Part shown: positions 35,404 to 48,337 of the stretch, in pieces
Numbering within the stretch: position 1 is the first letter of the stretch
Layout of the letters: each line of letters opens with the position of its first letter
Origin: Psettodes erumei
Taxonomy: Eukaryota; Chordata; Actinopteri; Pleuronectiformes; Psettodidae
Length of the DNA: 64,000 bases
Direction: 5' to 3'
NCBI GenBank assembly: GCA_016785225.1
Contig: JAFBJZ010000225.1
Coordinates: forward strand, 1-64,000
Position numbers and translations under genes: made by a program
The notes under the pieces: generated by a model
Seen by the model: the letters and a program-made list of their open reading frames with translations, nothing else
Databases searched by the model: none
What the model was told of the DNA's origin: nothing

Positions 35404-38400
35404 CCTTTAACAGACCAGACAATGTTGCATGCCGTTGGAAAGTTGGTGTGACTTTCTCCTCTAATGAGAGTGTAGATCCACGCTCCATGCAGGCTCCGCC
35501 AATCCCTCTGTGGCGAATACTCTGGAAGATCTCAAAGGATTTAGGGTGGAGGAAACGATAGTACAGCACCAATGCTATCACCCCTGGAGAGAGAAGAACA
35601 GATAAAGAGGAGGATTTGACATGAGGTGTGCAAGGGCATGAATCTCACAAGTGAAGATAATTAGACATGAACAAAGAGAGAATGCTTTTGGATTTATATA
35701 TGTATACTGTATACTTGTTTTTATGTATGTGCTGTGTCTCTTACCAATGAGGAAGCAGCAAAACACTGCAGCTGGGATGCCAACGGTATCCCAGGACACC
35801 ATGGTAAACAGCCAGGAAGAGGCCAGAAGAAGAAAAGCGTTCTCTAAGAACATGGCCTGAAGAAGAAATGGTGGAGAGAGGCGCTTACAAAACTTGAAAC
35901 GATGTTGTTTATATCAAAGCCCCCTGCATGTGAAATGAACATCAACCAGAAATTTAGATGCATGACCTGAACACCAACCCACACATACCAGATAGAATCC
36001 AGCCATGCGGTATCTGGATTGACCATACTTCACGTTGAGGAAGAGAAAGATGTGAATGGCTCCAAGAATGAGGTTGAAGAGTCTCCATCGACTGGTCGAT
36101 CGTATGATGTCAGTCTGCTGAGACACCATCCAGAAAGTTGCACCCAGCCAGTGCACACCTGACACACGCGCATCCAAATAAATGACTCACCAAACAACAG
36201 TAAAACCAACCAAACCACTCATGTCTGTACCAAGCACAAAACAGGCAATTTGTCGGATTCAACAAACACAACTTGCCAATGACTCCCAGGATCCACTGTT
36301 TGAAGATACGCGTGAAGAGCATGAGAACAGCAAATCGAGATCCCAACATACTGACCTGCAGACACAGAATACCTGTCACCCAAACAAAGCCAAAAAATCC
36401 CCACTCACAAATGAAAAACAGGCTCATAAATACACTTTTCATTACACTGATGGTGTTGTATTGCATGTTGCACACATCGGTTGTTTGAAATTTGTTTTAA
36501 CATGCCCACCCTCCACAGCAGCCGACAGAGAATGGCAGCGGGGGTCATTTGTAAGTGTCCTGGTCTGATGAGAGAACAGGCTCTGGCGTAGAGGACCAAG
36601 GCCCAGGCGAGAGACAGCAAACACACCACAAAACACACCGAGGCTGGAGAGAAAAGACGGAAAGAAAGAAAGAGGAAGGTAGGTAAAGAAGTTTGAATGC
36701 CATGATACCTTATAATACCACATACATACACATTAGATACAAGGCTGCTGCAGATGCACACTGGAAATAGATAGCAGAGAAATCTGGTTAGAATTTAAAC
36801 TCCAATAAAAACATCTGGTATTTATGACCTTATGAAGTTGTTATGGTGAACATGTTACCAAAAAGTCCCTTATTTACACCAAGTAACATTAGCATCGTCT
36901 GGAGTTCCATTTCTGGCAACCCGACACATCTATGTCCACATACTCACTTTGTTTCAGCTCTACTTTGGCCCCCACTGACTCCTGAGGGAAATATCTGGCT
37001 CAATGATTAGCCTATAATCATTAGTTTACATACGTTTATCAGACCTATTTTGGTAAAAAGAGGGGACCAATGCATCTGGACATAGCACTTTTCGAGAGGC
37101 AGCTGAACAATGAGCTGAGACTCACTGTAAAGCTCCATTAAGCCAAAGCAAGCTGCATATTCAGATGATGGTTTAGCACTATGAGCAATCACATTCACAT
37201 TGTCATGTGATAAATAAAAATATAGCTGTACCTGCTTTAAATACATTTTTGTTGTCACTGATTTATGATCTTAACCAGGGTCTATTGGACCATAGTTAAT
37301 CAAAAAATTGTTTGAGTCCTTTACATAGAAATGTATAATGAATGTGATGAATAGTAACTTCATATTATTGTCAGACAAAATATACTGTACATGCTTTTCA
37401 CTACCTAGTGCTATTTCAGACCTTATAATCTTGAAAACATCTAGTCAGTTTCTCCCTTTACCTGGAGATTTGATCCCTATATCAGTACAGATGAGCACAT
37501 AGGTCTGCAGAAGCGTCTCAGGAAGGGTGACCACCAAAGCCTCAAAAAGACGTAAGGCAGATACATCCGCCTGCTGCATGATTTCACCATACACGTCCTC
37601 ATCTGGCAGACGCATACACTCAAACAGCCTGGGAAGGCCAGAGATGGATGACAGAGAGGTGGAGAGGAAAATGAGACAGACACAAAGAGAGAAATGCAGT
37701 GCACTGATGTCACCATAGTCAGGATCATCATACATCATCTAACACTCTGATGTCCCATTCCAAGCATATAAGCATTACTGACGGTTTCTGAAGTCATGAT
37801 CATTGACTAATTAAATCAGTGCAGGTCCTTATTACAGTCTTGAAAAATCTCCATCACACCAATATAGAAAGTCAGCCCACCTTTTGAAGATACCCAGGTG
37901 CAGTATATGCGTCCAGGTGAGAGACTTCCTGCGGATGCGTCCATCTGACAGGTACCACAGGTAACTGAGCCACTGAGGACCCCAACCTGGGAAACATAGA
38001 ATGGTAACAATTCTGTTTATCGGTCTAGATGCTATATTATCTGCTATATTCATCTATTGGGTTGTTATTGCTGATGTTAGCCCACCTGGCAGCAGGAACA
38101 GTGCGGTGAAGCCGGCAAGATGGGCATAGCAATAGTTGTGTCCCACCCAGAGATAGTACACAAAGCAGTAGATCACTGGGGAAAAGATGGCAACACACAC
38201 ACACACGCACACACATTTACAATCAGGCCATAAACATATTAGAGTAAAACATATTTGTGATGAGTCCAATCATAAAGGATTTATGACATTTACAATTGGG
38301 CTGTAATGTTAGGTGAGTCTGTTTGTGATGCTATTGGAAATCTTTAATCAAGTCTTCATCATTAAAAACACTGGCAGAAAGGTAAATTAAAGAAATGTAA

Positions 38401-39857
38401 CTAAATACTTTTAGTCAAGAACTAAACTCACAATTTTGACATAGTTGGATTTGCGTAGTTGTATTTCACGTGAGCTTTACCATTTGAGCCAACTTTATAC
38501 TTATACTCTACATTTCGGGGGCAATTACACTATATAAATGTACATGATGCACTTTTGCTTCTCCTGCTTAAACATATTGGGCTGCTGTTCTTATTGATTA
38601 CTTAGCTGATTAAGATCTTGCACAATTTTGTTTATCATTTCTTTATAAAATATGCATTTACATATTTAAAATAATAATAAAATAATGTAACAGGTAGTAT
38701 TATAACACTAATGGGAGCCATTCTGCTGCATAATAAAGAAGTTTACATTTGATAGTACTGTACATGAAAGTGATGAGCCTTACATAAGACACTTTTAATC
38801 AAGTAAGATTTTGAATGCAGTACTTTTACATGTGATGGAGTATTTGTAGAATCTGATATTTTTACTTTTACTACTACCACCACTGAAAATACCTAAATGA
38901 CATTTAGTTTATCTGGACAAAAACTCACCTGCACACATAAATCATAGATCATTGTGATTATTAAAAAGAAATCAGTGTCATGAGCTACATGAAGACTATT
39001 ACTAAAATGTGTGTACCATTTCTGTGAAAAGGTCTCTTGATGTTTGGTTGAGGTTTTGTGTAGCAGTCTACAGCACTGGCTCAAAGGAGCATATTCATGT
39101 TTGTGTATTTTGTGAGTCCACTTCAAGTGACCTCTGTTCTGCACATGATCCCATCTAAGGTTTACTGCCATCAAGGCAACCGATGCCTCTTCGCCTCACT
39201 CAGACTCCCCTCATCTGGGGCTCTGCATCTCTGCCTCCCTTCCTCCCTCCGCCCCCACGACATGTAATCCGAACCCGTTTTAGCTGCTAAACAGGCGGGC
39301 TGTCCGGGCGGACTAGGCCCCATCCCGGGGTACGCCCATCCCCACTTCCATTCATGCACCTCCAAAAAAAAGGGCGCTGGAATATGACAACATGGCTCCG
39401 CTTTGTTTCTGTTCGTGGAAGATCACTCTCAGAGGCTAAAAAGATGCAGCTGTTCCAAAGATGAAAACTCCGGCATGAGTCTGCAGTTCTGCGGCATACT
39501 GCATTTCATAACATGCAGGGTATAAAAATAGGAAAGAGGCGCACGATTGCAGACTGCAGACTCTGGTCTGGCTCTATTATTCATGACAACACAGCGAGAG
39601 ACGGCGAAAACAAACGTCTAACTTTGTACGTGGAAGTAAATGTGGCATCGAAAAGCCCCGGTCTCATCTATAACATGGCACTGTCTCTTCTCCAGCCTCT
39701 CGCAGCCCTCACACACTGCACACCCATACACTGAGGACAAGAAGGCACGCACACGCCTCTAAAGTCAAATGGCACACAGCGGGAATGAGCAAAGGCGCAC
39801 GCCATCGCGTTTCAGTCAACCAACCCAGCTTTAGTGACACAACACGCAGTTTTAACA

Positions 39858-39917
<60 letters not shown>

Positions 39918-40065
39918 CGCGCGCGCGCGCATGTGTGCGTCCCAGGTAGGACTCACGCGCCGTCCTCTCCGCAACGATGAGAAATGCGGTAAAGACGAAG
40001 ACGCAAACTTGGCAGCAGGGCATGCAGGAGCCTCCGCGACTCGGGGTCGCCGAGTAGTCTCTCAT
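33535..40065 (-). CDS. xkr5: XK-related protein 5
   Basis: Coding exons in transcript order: 40065-39957, 38175-38086, 37986-37881, 37628-37462, 36643-36510, 36355-36277, 36158-35989, 35856-35745, 35583-35416, 35291-35101, 34939-34874, 34726-34543 and 34226-33535; 755 residues, in frame throughout. XKR proteins are multipass membrane proteins; some relatives scramble phospholipids after caspase cleavage, but XKR5 activity is not established. Seen here: several hydrophobic segments, WLSYLWYLSDG, ADVSALRLFEALVVTLPETL, SQQTDIIRSTSRWRLFNL, LYYRFLHPKS, and the XKR5-specific KHHHWLLIRLALKTGDVAKI and TTLYFSADAQS. The C-terminal tail is long and Pro/Ser/Thr-rich, with an STPAA minisatellite. The exon ending at 36277 uses a GC donor. 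The exon 9 donor at 35416 is weak but required by phase. Paralogue (a or b) not determined. Confidence 0.93.
33630..33772 (-). repeat. Coding minisatellite in XKR5 last exon
   Basis: About nine 15-bp units encoding STPAA or STPGA variants in the XKR5 C-terminal tail. The unit is open in other frames too; the antisense reading (GVEAA)n is a by-product. Confidence 0.85.
35317..35403. repeat. (GATA)n / (GCTA)n / (GACA)n compound microsatellite
   Basis: AGCT and AGAC units leading into about 14 GATA units, in XKR5 intron 9 only about 12 bp from the exon 9 donor. Confidence 0.95.
38370..38888. repeat. Fish 'AAGTAC' dispersed repeat (MITE-like), near full length
   Basis: Begins with GTAACTAAATACTTTTAGTC and ends with GATGGAGTATTTGTAGA, TTTTACTTTTACTACTACC and ACCACTG, the two ends of the same family as 21064-21455. 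It lies in XKR5 intron 1. Confidence 0.6.
39862..39930. repeat. (GT)n(GC)n compound microsatellite
   Basis: About 26 GT units passing into alternating GC, a potential Z-DNA former. It lies in XKR5 intron 1 within 30 bp of the exon 1 donor at 39956. Confidence 0.93.
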
Positions 40066-40262
40066 CGCGGGGGTTTTCGATGCGAGCCTTCTCCCAGATT
40101 CGCAGAGGTAACCGACAGGAGGCTGGTGTCGTTCTGGCGGTACCAGTGTGGGTCGGTCCGGCTGCGGCAGCCCGCTCCCTCAGCTCCGTCTACCCGTCCC
40201 AGCGTCACTGCCCGTCCCGTTAAAGTGATAGCGCCGATGATGTACTGTATAGGTAAGACGCC
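39957..40262 (-). promoter_or_regulatory. XKR5 exon 1 and GC-rich promoter block
   Basis: CpG-rich sequence surrounds the XKR5 start at 40065 and continues to about 40260. A second CpG-rich block is at 39240-39360. No TATA box recognised. Confidence 0.4.
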
Positions 40263-42353
40263 GGGCAGGAGGACACGCTACCAGTTTGTGTCCTGTACAT
40301 CAGAGTATAAACGGAATATTCACTACTCAGTTTACCCAGGCCTGCTAGAGAATTTTAATAAGAACAAAATAGGCCAGAGTATGAATGAATGTCGCTGAAG
40401 ACGTTACCTTTTACCTAAAAGAAAACGCCACTTTCGAAGTGTTAAATTAAAACTATCATTGCATTTAGTTTTCACTAACCTGACTTAATTTGTCTTCTGT
40501 CCTAGCATTCATTACTGTTTCCAGAACATGTTATTTGATTGTAATATTTGTTTTTCAACAGGACAGTGTAGTTGAAGTAAGTGAAACCCTGAAATGACCA
40601 AACTTACTTTTTTTTAGGAGTTCATGGAGCAAAAATGAAAGCAACAGTAGTGATCTTTAAGGAGAGGGTTGGGGTGGGGGGACTTTATGGACGCCAGGAG
40701 CAGTCTGAATCCAATCTCCACCATTCATGCAGAATATTAAGGTTATGAGTGCAAAGTTGACACAAGTTGTTTGTTTGTTTGTTGTTGTTGTGTGTTTGTT
40801 GTTTGTGCTTTTTTTCATCACATACATATGGTCATTTTTGTGTGCCAGTATCTGTAGTGCCTGCAAAGAGGTGATACTGGGGGACCACACACATAAACAT
40901 ATCATATAACACAAACATAACACAATACAAATATGTACCAAGCAAACAGCAACCCAACATCCAACCAGTGCTGTAAATCACTGTATGTTTTAATCCGTGT
41001 TAATGTTTTCCATTATTGGCAAGTGTTACCAACTTTGGCTCACTAGTGTGACAGCTGTTGCTTGGATTATATTCACAAGTGAGGTTTTGTATATTTATAT
41101 TTTACTATATGCAAGTCTCAGCTAGACTGGACACCCAGTGTTGGTTCTCATTTCCACCAGTTCCCTGTCCACCGCAGAACTTTCCTTGGCTTTCTAAGGT
41201 GAATCTCTTTCCTCTAAAACACCATGGACCTAGATCACAGAACCTTGCAAATTTCTAGATTATATTTTGTTCAGGTTCAAGGACGCATCGCTCAGTTTCA
41301 AGTCAAAATTCATTGTTTGTCTTGTGCAGCAGCATTCACAATGATCCACCGTGAATCTCTGGAAATACTGTCTGTTTTGGGCTCTTGCCACAGCCCATAA
41401 TCCACACGCAAAATGTAGGCACTCAAGAAAAATGAAGAAATATGAGAAACAGTTTGATTTTTATAAGGGACTTTATCATCAATAACACAGTATGTACAGA
41501 AAACAGCATTCTAAAATACTGGGAAAAAATATAGTCTTTCAGCTCAGAGCCAAATAAAGAAAGGAAAGGCAGCATGATCCTTTTACACATGAGGACCTGC
41601 TGTCTGAATTTGCAACAATGCCTACAGCTAATAAGGTCCCATCTGACAGGCATGATCTACAAACAGGTTGTGGGCAGCTTGCCGCCAGACAAAATTTTCT
41701 ATCAGCCACCACAACCATCCCCTTTTGTGCACATTTCTCAGTTTATGTAGGGATGAAAGGTGGCAGCAGTAAAAGCACCAGTATCCGTATCTCTCTCCTA
41801 GTGTGGAGGTAATGTTTCTCATCTCTATATTTAATCTGACAAAGAGGTTCCAGTATTCAGCTCATGATAAAAGCTGTTTTACAAACAAATAAGAAGAAAA
41901 AAGTGCGACAACATAGTATTGCCAATATCTCAATCAGTACACTCATCATAAGCCGCAACCTCCGTGACACCTCTTGTTTTTTCTGTGCACTTGCTCCACA
42001 TTTTTGAAGAGCACCTGTTTAAAACTGTGAAAAGATGTATAAAGAATCCCTTTGTGTGCACCAACAGTAACTTTTTAAGCAGTTACACATCTCATCGTTA
42101 TTGACAGTCTCCAAGCAGAGGCTTATTTCACTCTTTACATAATATCAGAACAAATAATGACAGCAGTCCTGAAAATCCCCACTCTGTAAGGCTGTAAGGC
42201 CGTTGTGTCTTACTTGTTCATCTAGTCCTGGAGGACTGAGCCATCGTAGCTCATACGTTTTCCTCGCTGTTTACATAGTAGTGGAGACTGCTCCAGAAAG
42301 TGCTGTCAGTAATAGATTGAGCTATGAGTCTCTTTGGATTTCATCCAATTGTT
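40263..42353. other. Intergenic, XKR5 to EVA1A
   Basis: About 2.1 kb of AT-rich DNA with no recognised gene. (GTTT)n-like runs lie at about 40770-40805. Confidence 0.45.
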
Positions 42354-42373
42354 TTTATTTGTACCAATTTATT
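42354..42373 (-). terminator. Tandem poly(A) signals, EVA1A
   Basis: Two AATAAA hexamers on the minus strand (42368-42373 and 42354-42359), 54-68 bp past the EVA1A stop, implying a very short 3' UTR. Confidence 0.6.
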
Positions 42374-42426
42374 CACCTTTTGTCCATCTTCATGTCCTCC
42401 TGGCAATCTGCCTGACTGATCATGTG

Positions 42427-43513
42427 TCAGTAGTATCTGTTGAGGCTTTGAGTGACCGTACTGATGTCTGGTTGTCCGTTCATCCAGATCTCTCGGAGAA
42501 TCCTCTCCCGCTCTTCCAGTCGCTGGGACCTGTCCAGCTCTGGTGATACAGGCAAAAACAAAGAAATTGAGAAGATTTGTAGTAAAATTTGTAGTATAAG
42601 TATGACAAACAAATTTCGATGATTGTTATGAAGATGTTTTGCCACACAGTAAATATGTATTTCAAAGATTTAGGACATTTAAGCATAACACGACTACAGT
42701 ACCTGAGGACATAATCAAATATGTCTAACATACAACAATACAGACAACAAGACATTCTCCAATTCTCAAATTTTGGCAAAGCAAGTTTGTGTTATCAAGC
42801 ATTTTCCAACACAGTGTTTTCTGGCCGAGATTACCCTAAATCACACAACAACAAAAAACATTTGTTCAACCTGCTAACATGGATCATGGTCTTGTTATGT
42901 TTCTGTACCCTCAGCTGAAGTGAACATGGTGGCGTGCAGCAGAGCTCTCTCGAAGCGCCTGCGTCGTCGTGCCGACAGGTCAGACGTGTTGTCCCAGTCG
43001 TCTGACTCGCTGTCCCCAGCAGGCCCTGCCGCTCCAGACGCAACGACAGCAGTGCTGTCTGGATTGCTGTCACCGTGCTGATGGTGGTGGGGACAGCCGC
43101 GATGGCGACGGTGATGATGCCTGCCCCTGTGGTGACGGTGAGCGTTGTTACTGTTTCCATAGTTGCAGTCTGCTCGGCAGTGTATCTGGAAGACGATGGC
43201 GCAGAGTGTGACGAGAAGGCCAACGCACACGCCGCCGAGAAAGACCAGTGCTGTCCGCTCGGGTTGGTCTGAGGGAGAGTGAGAGAGGATTAATATATTA
43301 ATTGATGCCCCATCCTCCTCCTCATTCTCCTCATCTTCCTCATTTAAAAGGCCATTTTTACAGTCTGATTGCACGCAGTCATACATGATAGCAATTCTGA
43401 CTGGACCTACCTGTAATGAAGGTGTAAGCTGCCAGTAGGTTGCTAAGTAATGCCATCTCCTGGGAGACCACCTTCACCTCCATATCTGGGCTCCCTGTTG
43501 CTGGAGCGCTCAT
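42427..43513 (-). CDS. eva1a: Eva-1 homolog A (TMEM166), regulator of autophagy
   Basis: Coding exons in transcript order: 43513-43411, 43268-42909 and 42539-42427 (TGA); 191 residues against about 152 in mammals. EVA1A is a single-pass lysosome/ER membrane protein that promotes autophagy and cell death. Seen here: the EMALLSNLLAAYTFIT motif, a transmembrane helix at about 41-63 (ALVFLGGVCVGLLVTLCAIV), DLSARRRRRFERALLHATMF, the highly conserved FTSAEELDRSQRLEERERIL and EIWMNGQPDIS, and the terminal SLNRYY that separates EVA1A from EVA1B. The extra length is mostly a histidine/arginine-rich insert after the helix (11 His in residues 78-99). The start at 43513 lacks clear upstream support; Met11 is an alternative. 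Further 5' UTR exons are expected upstream. Confidence 0.93.
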
Positions 43514-46500
43514 GATTTCACAGCGACTTGAGCTTATTTTATTCTCCTGCAGAGGTCAGCAGGGTTCATTCCTCACGACCCCCCCTAGATTGTAGGTTTG
43601 AGGGGCAGAGGCAAGGGAACAGTCAGAGAGTGAGGAACGATAGAGCAACAGAGAGAAAGGAAAGGGATAGAGGAGGGTGAAAGGGAAAAGGCAGACACAC
43701 AACATATAATCATTTACCCAAAAGTAAAAACAAAGACATTATATTTACATAGAGAAAATCTAAGATATGTCAGAACGTTATATACTCTTCTTCTACCTGT
43801 AGAGTCCCGGACAAAATATACAATTTAACAACATAATAGCATAAAAACACAAAACCAGAGATATCGTCAAAAATGTACCCATTATTAATTACAGTTGAGA
43901 AAAATGACAATAATCCTGTTAGAGGTGTTGGAAGCCTTTGTGATTTGAGACTCACACTTGGCCTTTAAATACAATTTGTCATTAGAGTACTATAGACTTG
44001 ATGTTTAAGAAATAGGCTCATGTAGAAAATGTATTCTATTTATCCATAAATGAAACAATGTCTACAGAGACAAGACGAGTTGATTATAGAGTACTTTGGA
44101 AACTTTGTTGCTTTACCCCTCAATCTAGACATCGCTCCTCACTTTCCTCCTCTTTATAAACATGTCTGAGCAGTCAGTCTGCACGGTTTGGAAGAATAAC
44201 AGCCACGAGGCATTCGTACCTCAGATAAACCCGAGCAGCTCTTCCCCCTCGGTCGAATACCCATATTTAAATTCAAGACTGCACACAACATTCACACGTG
44301 CTGCGCAATTAAGAACCTCAGGCGCAAACACACTCTGTCGCACACATTCGAAGCATTCTGTGCAAAGGAAATTACACTAACGAATATAGATCAGCTTCAG
44401 GAGGGTGTGTGAGAATGGTGGGAAAATGAGAGTCCAGGGGACAGAACAAGATTGTAAAAGTGCACAGAACAGAAAAAAAGAACACACAGAGAGACAAGAT
44501 TAAGATAATAATAGATGTCTGACACAAGAGGAGAGGATTTTACAAGACTTTTTTGGCAGCTTAGTAAGAACAACAAGTTGTTGATGTATCCATAGATACC
44601 TCCTCTGGACTGCGCACTCAGCACTGTTTCTTTAAGAGATAAACACATAAAGTATAGTACAGTATCATTTTTGGACAATGCTGAATAGAAATGACTGTGA
44701 ATCAAGTAATGATCAAAGAAGTTGGTTACCAGGTTGTAACTGTCCCCTGCTCTAACTCTAACCACTAGGTGGCAACAAATAGCCATTGACCAATTTGCTT
44801 TTTAGCAGGCTTTAAATACAGTTATACAGATCAAAATATAGCTGACTTTGGTCATGGACATACACACACACATACACAGAGGCACAAATATGATGTTGTT
44901 TTTGTCATGGAGTGAATTGAATCTCAAAAAGGCAAAAGTCTTCCTGGATATTCTGACAAAGCACCCGAACTGTTTAGAGGCTTTAGAATTTTGTGATTTT
45001 GCCTTGAACCACTTTCAAATATCTTAAAACTCTGTAATATTTTCATTGCTTTGACTCAGGCAAATATATAAAACACCTAACAGTAACACACACTGCAGCA
45101 ATTATTGCCTGAATTGGTCTGCAGAGCTCACGTTAAATGTAGAGCAGAGACAGAGACAAGTAGCCCATTGTGTTTAGACACGTAGACCCACATCCAGACT
45201 ACTAGTGGAACTCCCCCGTACACACCCAGTGTATGCATGTGTGTGTGTGCGTTGTTGATTTGATGGTTTTGATACATAAGTGCACAGTAGGTCGATCGAT
45301 CGATCGAGAGAGATGCCACGGGGGAGAGTGTTGCCTCCTACAGAGGAAAGTGCTGATGAACAACTATCACTCACTGTCACAGTGTTGTGTAATAAAGTGT
45401 AAGTTAAGAGCTGGCAGAGCAGCAGTGTTGATATTATCATCATCACATATTGGGTTCATAACACTGAAATCCTGCAAACATCCAGAGCTCCTTTAAGCCA
45501 TTTTAAAGATAATTGAAAATCTCTATCTTAAGTTACTTTTCTTCTCTTTATCTGCCAAATTGTAGCATTTGAGCTATGAGCAATATCTGCACATACGCAA
45601 TAAGTGACACTTTTTAATGAACTGGGCTTGAAGCGTGACTCTCTTATAACACAAAAAAAATTTGTGAAGCCCCTCGGCATCACTTGTTGTACACACACAC
45701 GCACAAACATTTAATAATGAGCTCATCCACAACGTTTGGGTCTCTTCCTCCAAATAAAATTAAACTCAAATGTGAGTAAAGCTTGGTTGTGTTAATTCTG
45801 TTATGAAAGTGCAGACAGAGTGGGGCAGTGTTGAAAAGTTTTTTTTTCAGATCTGTTTTAATTTAATGAATGTGTTATGATTTCCCCTGCTGACAGCTTT
45901 AAATGTTTCTCATTACATGTGAATGTGTTCTTGCTCACTGTTGATGAGTTTTTTCCCCCCATTAAACCTTTTATTAATGATTGGAAACAGGCCTAATTAC
46001 TTAATGAAGCCAGACCAGACTTGATAACAAACAACCTTAAGTGTATCTCATCATGAATACAACATTTTTTTTTAAAGCAGTGTCATATCTTCATGTTTCT
46101 AAATCTAAAACAGAGCAGAAGTATAAAAACGCCCCAAACCTGCATTTGTATTGCCATGCTGTCGCTATAACGATGGAAGTGAAGGAAGTGTAAACTTCAA
46201 CGGATAAAAAAAAAACCGGATGATGCCCTCACAGAACATCAAACTGGTCTGACCTAATTTTTGAGGATGCTTTCAGCTGTAAAAACTCAGAAACAGAAGG
46301 GGCCGCACTCTTGACCTGTAGAAACTGAGAGCACACTGAAGAACAAATCTGCATTTTATCCATTTTTATTCCGACATACTGCGATGCATGCACCCAGAAA
46401 AATGTATCCACGTCTCATTCTTACATGTTAATTTGCATGAAACAGACACACACACACACCTCAGGCCTGTATTTTTGTTACAAAGCCAACGGACCGTTCA

Positions 46501-48306
46501 AAAAGCAACGCACTGCCACAGCAAGCGCAAGAGGGAACGACACAACAACAACTCGCATGACATTGCGGTTCAACATAACACAAGCAAACATAACACATCC
46601 TCCAAGCACTTCTAATTTCACTGACTGTCAGGGTTATTTTGTGATGCTGTGTGTAAATGCTGCAGGATGCGACTGCCCTTCTCTCTCCTGTTCTCCTGCT
46701 CACACCCTCTCTCTGTCTTTTAGATTTGACATTTTAGTACTGGTACTAGTACTCGTATACTGTTTGTTAAAACAAATACATTTTATCATAACCATCACAA
46801 ATAATTTATGTTTTAGCAGGCTAACAGTTTTTTTTCCCATTTAGTGTTTCAAGAATCACACTTCATAATAAAAAAAATTGCTTCGACCCTTCCGTTTCAT
46901 GAGGTAATTGCGTCCTTGCAACCTCTACAAACAAGTAGGAGCAGAGAACTCATGGCAGATTTCCATTAGTGTCACAGCAGGTAAGTCTAGTGAAAAATCC
47001 TGCCATAATTTACTACCAGGCAGCTTAATGTAACAATTATGTAATGGCATCAGTATGAGACATTGGGAGGGCAGCCAGCTCATTACAGCCAATCACATTC
47101 TGTCCAGCAGTCAGGACTGCAGGAGCTGCTTGCAGTGATGACTTGACCACGATCTTGCTCAAAATTCATCTCCCTCCATCTAGTAAAAAATCTTTACGCT
47201 AAGCTAAGCTACCGAGCTGCGTCCACATGAACAATATCAATCTTCTCTTCTGATTCTAAGCCTGTTTCTGAGAATGTCCAACACTTCCTTTAAACACTGG
47301 CTTAAACTATGTGAACTGAGTGCAACTAGGTTTATTCCATCAGGAATTCAGGTGTTAAGAAAAATTGGCAAGTTAGGTTGCAAGCAGCTTTTTGGTGATC
47401 CCGTGTATCTTCTTTCTGGGGGGGACCAAAGTCTAGATACAACATGCAACGCTATAAGTGCTTTCTTCTTAATTATTTTTTTACATCAACACCGACCTTC
47501 CTCTCACTGCTCTCTCTGTCTGTGCTCTGTGGCTAAATCATTGTGTGGCACAATAGCTCTTTGTTTTTCTCCATGTGGTTAAGAAGCCTATATAGTCAAA
47601 AATAGACTAAGGGGTGAAGAGAATTACAGCAAGAGGAAGTGAAGATAGTTGAGAGGAAGAAATACAGTACCTGAGAGAAGACTCCATAAAGCATATGAGA
47701 CTTCACACCATCAACATCAGCAACAACATTAGCAGCAGCAGCAGCAGCAGCACAATGTGCAACTCTCACCACATGCAAACACATTTATCAAATACTTACA
47801 TTTCATTGATTCCAGGATCCCATCTGGTGAGTGTTTACACCTCTTCTCTTCCACCTCCTCTCCTCCACTCAACTCTTCTTCCCCTCTCCTTCCTCCTCCT
47901 CCTCCTCTCTTTCCTCTTCTCTGGTCCTCTGCTCTGCACTTCTTCACTCTGTTAACTCTGCACTCCTCTACCCTCTCTGCCCTCTCCTCTCCTCTCCCTG
48001 TCCCCCCTCCCGCAAAAAAACACAAACAGTATAATTATGTGTAGAAATCTCCCGTGTCCTTCCCCATGTTGTCAGATAGATTTCTCATGCAAACACAAAT
48101 TAAAATTTTCAGTCATCTTTTTTTTTTTGCTTTAGCTCCTCTTCTTTCTCTTAAGGCAGCAGGATGGAAGCTGCTCCAACCGTTTTCCGAGTTTTCCGAT
48201 ATGCCATTCAAAGACAGAGGTCAGGTCCTGAGGGCAGAAGTGAGACACAAGAGACCCCGACAGGTCAACCAAATCTCTCTCTCCACTCTACCAAACATCT
48301 GCATAG

Positions 48307-48337
<31 letters not shown>

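Noticed and set aside
39865..40398. 177-residue plus-strand open frame starting in a GT repeat
   Set aside because: Starts with repeat-coded Cys-Val and is antisense to XKR5 exon 1 and its promoter.
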